Positions 57,959-63,284 of a DNA stretch of 63,284 bases are shown one piece after another. This stretch comes from Calothrix sp. CSU_2_0. GTDB taxonomy: Bacteria > Cyanobacteriota > Cyanobacteriia > Cyanobacteriales > Nostocaceae. A program made the position numbers and the translations under genes. The stretch spans positions 1 through 63,284 of the forward strand of contig JAAUPE010000019.1 in NCBI GenBank assembly GCA_012034595.1. Reading direction: 5' to 3'. The first letter of the stretch is position 1; each line of letters begins with the position of its first letter. The notes beneath the pieces are model-generated. The model was given only the letters and a program-made list of their open reading frames with translations, did not search any database and had not been told where the DNA came from.

Positions 57959-58167
57959 GTTAGTAGTTATTAGTTATTAGTTATTAATTTTTAACTCCTA
58001 ATTCCAAACTCCTAATTCCAAATTACTAATTCCAAATTACTAATTCCAAATTACTAACTCCTAACTCCAAATTCCTAACTCCAAACTCCTAACTCCTAAC
58101 TCCAAATTCCTAACTCCTAACTCCTAACTCCTAACTCCAAACTCCTAATTCCTAACTACTAACTACA
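57959..58167. repeat. Heptamer-type tandem array (CTAACTC / CTAATTC / CAAACTC)
   Basis: About 200 bp built of CTAACTC, CTAATTC and CAAATTC units, the reverse complement of the array at 28294. It runs into the 3' end of the downstream kinase gene, which has its stop codon in the array. Confidence 0.9.
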
Positions 58168-59702
58168 AATAATATATTTTCCAATACTTTCTTTAAATTC
58201 TTTTGCTCTTTGTGTGCTAGGAATTTCTGATACTAATGTTTCGATTAATTCCTGAGTTGTTAATGCGGGATGTTTCGCTAATGTATCATCAAGGATTACT
58301 TTAGCAACAGGTCCAATAAAACTGGTTAATTCTTGATAGCAATATTTGAGAAATTCGGGATTACTAATTGCCGGATTATTTTTTAATGATTGTTGAGCGT
58401 AAACATGGGAATTAACTGAATTGTGATTTATTGAATTGTTGAAAGCTTGTGATTGATTTACTATTGGAATTTGGATTTTATTTCTAAATGCCTCTGCTCG
58501 TTCTTTATTGGGTATCGCATCGCTAATCGCATCGATAAATTGCTCTGCTGTTAAATGCGGAGATTTTTCTAATGTATGTTGCATTAAAACACTAGCAAAT
58601 GGTCCCACAACACTAATTAATTCTTGCTTACAATAGTCTAAAAACTCTGTATTTAGAGAAATTGGTGCTTGTGGGTGTAATTGTGTCGGGGATTCGCTCT
58701 TAAGGGTGAATGAAGGTGAATTTGTGTGAGTTTCTTGCGGTTTCGATTGAGTTTTTGCTTTTTAAAAATATTGAATGGTGTTTTTTGAATAAATTGGTTA
58801 ATGCCTGATTGATTTGGTTGATTTGGATTTTGATTTGGATTTTGACTTGGATTTTGATTGCTGAGTTCAAGCAAAATCTCATTTGCCGATTGGAAGCGAT
58901 CGCTTGGTTTTTCTGCCAGCATTTTGTCGAGAATTTTCGCAAGTGCTTTACTGACATTGGTATAACGTTGCCATTGCCAGTTTAAGGATTCATCGATTAA
59001 TAAATATGGCATTCTTCCAGTCAAAAGGACAATTGCACAAACTCCTAAAGCGTAAAGGTCGCTGCTAGGGTAACATTGTCCTAAGCGCAATTGTTCTGGT
59101 GGAGAATAACCGATTTTTCCCACAACTGAACCTTGGAGTGAGTAATGACTATTATTTGAGTTTGTTGAAAAAAATTGTGTTAATTTCTCTTTTACAACTC
59201 CAAAGTCGATTAATACAGGTTGAGATTTATTGTCGGGAAGCATGATGTTATCTAATGAAATATCCCGATGAATAATTTTGCGCTGGTGGATATATTCTAG
59301 TATGGGTAATATTCCTTGCAGCCAAGTTTTTATCTCATTTTCTGAGAATGCTTTGCCTTTTTTGGAAATGCGATCGCATAAGATTTGTGAGTATGTTTTT
59401 CCGTCGATATATTCTTGAACTATAAATAATCGCTGGTTATCTGTAACTGATGCTAAAAATTTGGGTATTTGCGGATGTTCTATTTGATATAAGACTTTTG
59501 CTTCTCGCTCAAATAGTTCTTTGGATTTGTTGATAATTTCTTCTTGGTTAGTTGCTGGGACAAACTCTTTTAAAACGCATGTTTCACCAAAACGATGTTT
59601 GTCAAATGCCAGGTAAGTTCGTCCAAATCCTCCTTGCCCAAGAAGTTTGTTAATTAAGTAACGGTTATTAATTAATGTTCCTGCTGGAATTTCGGAAATC
59701 AT
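58159..59702 (-). pseudogene. Ser/Thr protein kinase with duplicated C-terminal module, frameshifted
   Basis: The 5' frame (58653-59702) gives the Hanks kinase: Gly loop LLGQGGFGRTYLAF, Lys in CVLKEFVP, catalytic IIHRDISLDNIMLPD, DFGVVKE, GYSPPEQLRLG. A Gln/Asn/Pro linker (QNPSQNPNQNPNQPN) follows. Near 58759-58763 the frame should gain one base in an A run; then KTQSKPQETHTNSPSF links to a C-terminal region made of two repeats of about 55 residues, FLDYCKQELISVVGPFASVL and FLKYCYQELTSFIGPVAKVI. Rejoined length is about 514 residues. The kinase part could still work alone. The last residues and stop lie in the heptamer array, so the end may have been altered. Confidence 0.8.
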
Positions 59703-60013
59703 TGTTATCCCATTTTTAAAAATAAATGCTTATATTCATTAACACTGTTGTGATTTTGGATTTATGCAAATTATATGCGACAGATGGGTTTGTAGGGGTT
59801 TTGCTATGCGCTTTACCCTTACAGATTATCTATATGTTGCAATGATTTCTTGAATTAGTATTAGTTAGATAATAAGCTAATAATAATTATTTTTTAAATC
59901 TGGATGCAAAAGCACGGAGAAAACCGACATAGAGACTTAATCTGTCATGTTTCGACGGGGTTTTAGGTATTATTGGTGTCGGATAACTGCAACTTGAAAT
60001 CGACTATAAACCT
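59703..60013. other. Gene-free region upstream of the kinase
   Basis: About 310 bp, mainly AT-rich, presumably holding the kinase promoter. I see no strong repeat, hairpin or additional gene. Confidence 0.4.
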
Positions 60014-61207
60014 TTAAACATATAAGATTTCCCGTTCAAATTCTGCGGGTTTTGGTTCTACTTCCCAAACTAAACCTTCTTTATCATCTCCCAGTGCAAC
60101 CTCAAGATAAAGTCTTTCTACGGTAATTTTTGCATTCACTTCATTATTGTCAAATGGCTGTAAATCTGCTGTTAAAAGTCTTAATTTAAAACCGGGAGGA
60201 ATTAGTTGACCTTTGGTTGCATTTCGCAATTCAAAGCGCCAAATTCTATCGCTTAAATTATTATCTTTAGGTTGTATTTGCAATTCATACATTTCTCCTG
60301 CAATCATCAATTTACGTACCAAAATTGGTAATGTTGATACCACATCCGCACTTTTTGCACCTGCAAAAGCTGCTTGCGAATCGATTGTTACCCAACCAAA
60401 TTTTTGAGCAACTTCAGATACTCCATTTTGTAACCATTCCCCGACATTCCATTGCTGATTAATTACTTCTTGTTGTTGTCCTTGACGTTTTTCATATAAA
60501 CGTTGTCTCCAACCACCATGTTCTAAAATTGCTCCCCAAGTGGCAAAAGGAACCTTGGTGCGGATAAAAATAACCTTGGGATTTCCTAAACGTTGAAGTA
60601 AACTTTCTGCTTGTGCGATCGCGAGTTTTGGTAAAGGTGATATTTCGACTCTTGTTTGTTCTTCAACACCAAGTTGAGATGCTAACCAGATAATGCTAAG
60701 GTTGGAAATTAAATCTCCGGCATTTAATGAATAGCTTCTATCGTTAGTGTCGTAATTACCTTTTTCTTTTAGTTGTTTGTGGGTTGTATATCCCCAAATT
60801 CTCAGACAATTTTCCTCAATATTTACTTGTACTGCCAAGTAATAGTCTGCAACCCAATTAGGAATATCTATCCATTCTTGAGGAACACGAAGTTCGTCAA
60901 GTTCGGTTGCTTCTGTGGGGATTAATACTATTTTTTTGCTGCCTAAATTAATGCTTGTACCGTTAACGGTTTCCCAAATACTTGGTAAAGTTGCTAGATT
61001 AGGAAACGGAGTAGTTTTAATATTATGTTCGCTTTCTAACCAAGATAAAAAGACATGCAAACTCAAATGATTGAGATAGGCATTCCAACAACGATTAGAG
61101 GTTGAAAATTTTTGACTTTTCTGCCAAATTTTTGTTGTTTCGTTGACTGGAATTTCTAACCATAAATGTCTGGGATTTATTTTCGGTAATTCATCTCGGT
61201 TATACAT
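60014..61207 (-). CDS. DUF1822 family protein
   Basis: 397 residues (from Met at 61207; the frame extends 13 residues further). The start ELPKINPRHLWLEIP, the central VPQEWIDIPNWVADYYLAVQ and the end LRLLTADLQPFDNNE with ERLYLEVALG match cyanobacterial DUF1822 proteins. No catalytic motif or membrane helix is visible. DUF1822 genes are often found beside group-3 sigma factors as here, where the sigma gene at 61567 lies upstream in the same orientation, so it may be a regulatory partner. Function unknown. Confidence 0.8.
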   Translation of the reverse strand: MYNRDELPKINPRHLWLEIPVNETTKIWQKSQKFSTSNRCWNAYLNHLSLHVFLSWLESEHNIKTTPFPNLATLPSIWETVNGTSINLGSKKIVLIPTEATELDELRVPQEWIDIPNWVADYYLAVQVNIEENCLRIWGYTTHKQLKEKGNYDTNDRSYSLNAGDLISNLSIIWLASQLGVEEQTRVEISPLPKLAIAQAESLLQRLGNPKVIFIRTKVPFATWGAILEHGGWRQRLYEKRQGQQQEVINQQWNVGEWLQNGVSEVAQKFGWVTIDSQAAFAGAKSADVVSTLPILVRKLMIAGEMYELQIQPKDNNLSDRIWRFELRNATKGQLIPPGFKLRLLTADLQPFDNNEVNAKITVERLYLEVALGDDKEGLVWEVEPKPAEFEREILYV

Positions 61208-61566
61208 AATATTTAAAGAAGGAAAGGGGGTAAAAGTATAAAACAAAAAGATTAAAAATTATACCATTTTGGATTTTAGATTTGAGATTTGAGATTTTGG
61301 CTTAAAGAAACCTCATAGGATAATAATTTTGTTAATCAATCTGTCACAATCATTTTTCAAATTTGTATTACTTTTTCTAGTACAATTCGGCGGAAATAAA
61401 GCTACTAGTTAAAATTACTAAAAAGCTCATAAAATCTTCTTTTTCACTTTTTACACTAGTACAACTTGGCGGAAATAAACCACCCGTTATCCCATTATAA
61501 ATTTTTACAAAACTTGGAATATAAGCTTTTTTGCCTCCTTACTTCTACTTTCATGTACTAGGAATT
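61208..61566. repeat. Intergenic region with two direct repeats
   Basis: TAGTACAATTCGGCGGAAAT at 61379 and TAGTACAACTTGGCGGAAAT at 61457 are direct copies 78 bp apart, both followed by AAA and a short similar stretch. Near 61267-61300 is a TTTTAGATTTGAGATT tandem. This lies between the sigma gene and DUF1822 gene; repeat family known by appearance only. Confidence 0.65.
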
Positions 61567-62796
61567 TTAACCAAACGATATTGAATTATTACTGTAATGA
61601 TTTTGTAACCATTCCTCCAAAAGAGTGCTTATATAATCAAGTACCGACGAATTGAGGGAGATATGCATTGACTCTTGACACCAACTTGCTAGCTTTAGTA
61701 ATAATGTATCCTTTGTCTTGCTCAGTTTGCGAGAAACTGTATACTGCTTAATCTCTAACTCCTGAGCTATTTGTTGTTGAGTCAATTCCTGACTGTAATA
61801 GAGTTGGATAATTTTTTGCGCTTCCCCATCCAATTCACTAATTGCAGTCACAATAAAATCGCTAATTTGCTGTCTTTGCGATCGCCTTTCGTTTTTCTCT
61901 TCTGCTGCTATCATTTCTGTTAATAGGGATTCTTGCTGGAGTTGGGGAAGAATATCTTGAAGTTCTCCCCCACTATCAGCGTTTGTCGCAGCATTGATTG
62001 AAGTCATGTTGGGGTACAAGTAACTGCGAACTGTTTTTGCACAAGTTACCAACAATTTTTCTATGGTTTGTGGGTTGCTTTCTTTCCCCGGTACTGGTAA
62101 CTGGGTATGACGTTCCAAATTATAAAGTTGGGAAATCGCTTTCCAAGTTGCTTCATCTGGTTTCGGTAATCTACGGGTTCCCGTTGGTTGTTCGGGTGCG
62201 TACAATTCCATGTAGCATCTCCAAGCTAAAATGTAGCTGGGAATCATATCTGCACCATATCCAGCATTTTGTAAGGATTCAACTAAACGTTTGTGAGATA
62301 ACTTTCGTAATAATCTCCAATTTGTGCAAATCTCAATTTCATTTTGCGATCGCAGTATTTCTTTGAGTTCGCAACTAAAGACTACGCTACCGTAATTTTT
62401 CAGGTTGAAACCCACATCGGGTTTAAATCCTTTTAAAACCTTGTCAACCCTGATTATTGCCATCTGAAAGCAATCAGACAAGCTATATTGACCAGATGAA
62501 GTTCCCTGTGCTGCTTTTTGTGCGACTTTGTGAGCAGACCAATAACAGACTTCTTGGAGGTATGCTACTAGATGCTGCTTTCCTAAGTTTGGAGTCGAAT
62601 TTGGAGTCGAATTTTGCCATTGTTTATACCAATAAGATATCCAGAAATTTTCCGAAGTCTCTGGTTGCGGTAGACTTGCTTGACAAGCTACCATGCTTCG
62701 ACGTAATCTCGCATCGATTGCCCAACCAATTGCTCTGTCTGCGTCTAATTTTAGGAATGTTGTAAATAATTCTATAATTTCTTGGCGCGATCGCAT
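61567..62796 (-). CDS. Sigma-70 family RNA polymerase sigma factor
   Basis: 409 residues. The middle contains a region-2 like segment with DCFQMAIIRVDKVLKGFKPD and GFNLKNYGSVVFSCELKEIL. Region 4 is near the C-terminus (about 318-375): TAISELDGEAQKIIQLYYSQ, then the helix-turn-helix LTQQQIAQELEIKQYTVSRK. A long 60-residue extension follows. It resembles cyanobacterial group-3 sigma factors, which control special stress responses. A helix-turn-helix type anti-sigma is not adjacent; the next gene is DUF1822. Confidence 0.85.
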   Translation of the reverse strand: MRSRQEIIELFTTFLKLDADRAIGWAIDARLRRSMVACQASLPQPETSENFWISYWYKQWQNSTPNSTPNLGKQHLVAYLQEVCYWSAHKVAQKAAQGTSSGQYSLSDCFQMAIIRVDKVLKGFKPDVGFNLKNYGSVVFSCELKEILRSQNEIEICTNWRLLRKLSHKRLVESLQNAGYGADMIPSYILAWRCYMELYAPEQPTGTRRLPKPDEATWKAISQLYNLERHTQLPVPGKESNPQTIEKLLVTCAKTVRSYLYPNMTSINAATNADSGGELQDILPQLQQESLLTEMIAAEEKNERRSQRQQISDFIVTAISELDGEAQKIIQLYYSQELTQQQIAQELEIKQYTVSRKLSKTKDTLLLKLASWCQESMHISLNSSVLDYISTLLEEWLQNHYSNNSISFG

Positions 62797-63055
62797 AGTT
62801 GTTCACACTCGTTACTGCATATTATGTTAAAAATTACCCTATACAAGTAATGGAAGTATTTTAATACCGAAATACTTCATCATTATTAGCTTGGTTATTA
62901 GTAAGTTTTTTTCTAACTTACCCTTTATATGATTTATATAAACTGCTTCCATAAAACTTACCTTAATTTCGGAAAACTAGTCAAATTATGTATCTCCTCA
63001 ATAAATCGGGGTAAAACCGAAAATCAGAGAAACAAAGGTAGCGTTCTCAGGTAAG
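62797..63055. promoter_or_regulatory. Divergent region between sigma gene and probable transposase
   Basis: About 260 bp, AT-rich. It should contain the sigma promoter and perhaps the left end of an insertion sequence, but the inverted repeat cannot be identified without its right end. AGGTAAG lies just before the ATG at 63056. Confidence 0.35.
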
Positions 63056-63284
63056 ATGAACTTCATGACGCAGTTACCCGACTATATATCAGTAGCTCAA
63101 ATTTTAGAAAGTCTCGACGTTATCAACATCGAAGACGAGCAATTGCGTAAAATCATAGAAATCTTACTAAATCGAATTGAGCAACTAGAATCGAAGGTGA
63201 GTAAGGTAGAAGCTGAAAACCAAAAACTCCAAGATGAAAATAATCGTCTCAAAGGGGAAAAAGGAAAGCCAAAAATCAAGCCGA
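63056..63284 (+). CDS. Probable transposase N-terminus, cut by the window edge
   Basis: The frame from ATG 63056 (or 63065) stays open to the end, 76 codons. It has YISVAQILESLDVINIEDEQ followed by a coiled coil of heptads (LLNRIEQLESKVSKVEAENQ, KLQDENNRLKGEKGKP). Cyanobacterial IS66-like and related transposases begin with just such a coiled coil ending NRLKGE(Q/K)GKP. The catalytic region is beyond the window, so the family is not certain. Confidence 0.5.
   Translation, partial: MNFMTQLPDYISVAQILESLDVINIEDEQLRKIIEILLNRIEQLESKVSKVEAENQKLQDENNRLKGEKGKPKIKP

Overview
The window looks like the chromosome of a filamentous, probably heterocyst-forming cyanobacterium (Nostocales such as Calothrix, Nostoc or Scytonema relatives). 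The evidence is the very frequent HIP1 octamer GCGATCGC, low GC content, the carboxysome shell protein CcmP, OprB-type SLH porins, many cyanobacterial-only families (DUF1822, DUF4079, DUF4912 fusions) and many short dispersed or heptamer-type intergenic repeats. I see no tRNA, rRNA or CRISPR array.

Layout. 0.2-8 kb holds housekeeping and hypothetical genes: an M20 amidohydrolase, an IS110-like transposase tail, a FAD oxidoreductase, an L,D-transpeptidase, an alpha/beta hydrolase and an unusual jellyroll plus CbbX-like AAA+ ATPase. 8.5-9.8 kb carries ccmP, followed at once by a pentapeptide-repeat gene. 10.1-13.8 kb is one giant reverse-strand gene joining a PstS-like phosphate-binding domain, repeated Gly/Ala-rich segments and a C-terminal DUF4912 domain. 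14.2-14.75 kb holds gene remnants, including an ABC exporter with an internal deletion. 14.9-23 kb is a zinc-limitation island: a thrS paralogue, a DUF1636 protein, a COG0523 metallochaperone GTPase with a His-rich linker, folE, a stand-alone hisI, a zur regulator (frameshifted here), hemB of the Cys-less type and a truncated FAD oxidoreductase, with three Zur-box-like palindromes. 23.8-29.3 kb holds two-component signalling, including a DM13 / DUF4079 / histidine kinase run facing a convergent OmpR-type regulator. 29.4-32.3 kb holds a broken EamA transporter and a copper-type P-ATPase truncated exactly at a copy of a ~115-bp inverted-repeat element, plus an HMA chaperone carrying an in-frame small repeat.

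33.8-47.1 kb is a surface and secretion region. It resembles an archaic chaperone-usher system: two PapD-like chaperones, one usher-like outer-membrane protein (frameshifted), four secreted pilin-like proteins, a secreted hypothetical protein and a large RTX/hemolysin-type protein. 47.6-57.9 kb is an aromatic/tryptophan supply cluster (DAHP synthase, fused trpEG, trpC, trpA, trpB, an SLH porin, trpD), arranged like the accessory trp sets that accompany scytonemin loci, but without scy genes in view. 58-63 kb holds a Ser/Thr kinase with a duplicated C-terminal module (frameshifted), a DUF1822 gene, a sigma-70 factor and the 5' end of a probable transposase at the window edge.

Six separate single-base changes, five of them in A/T or G homopolymers, break otherwise well-conserved genes (zur, a small conserved gene, EamA twice, usher, kinase). 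This is either real decay or homopolymer error in the assembly, and it should be settled before biological conclusions are drawn from those genes.
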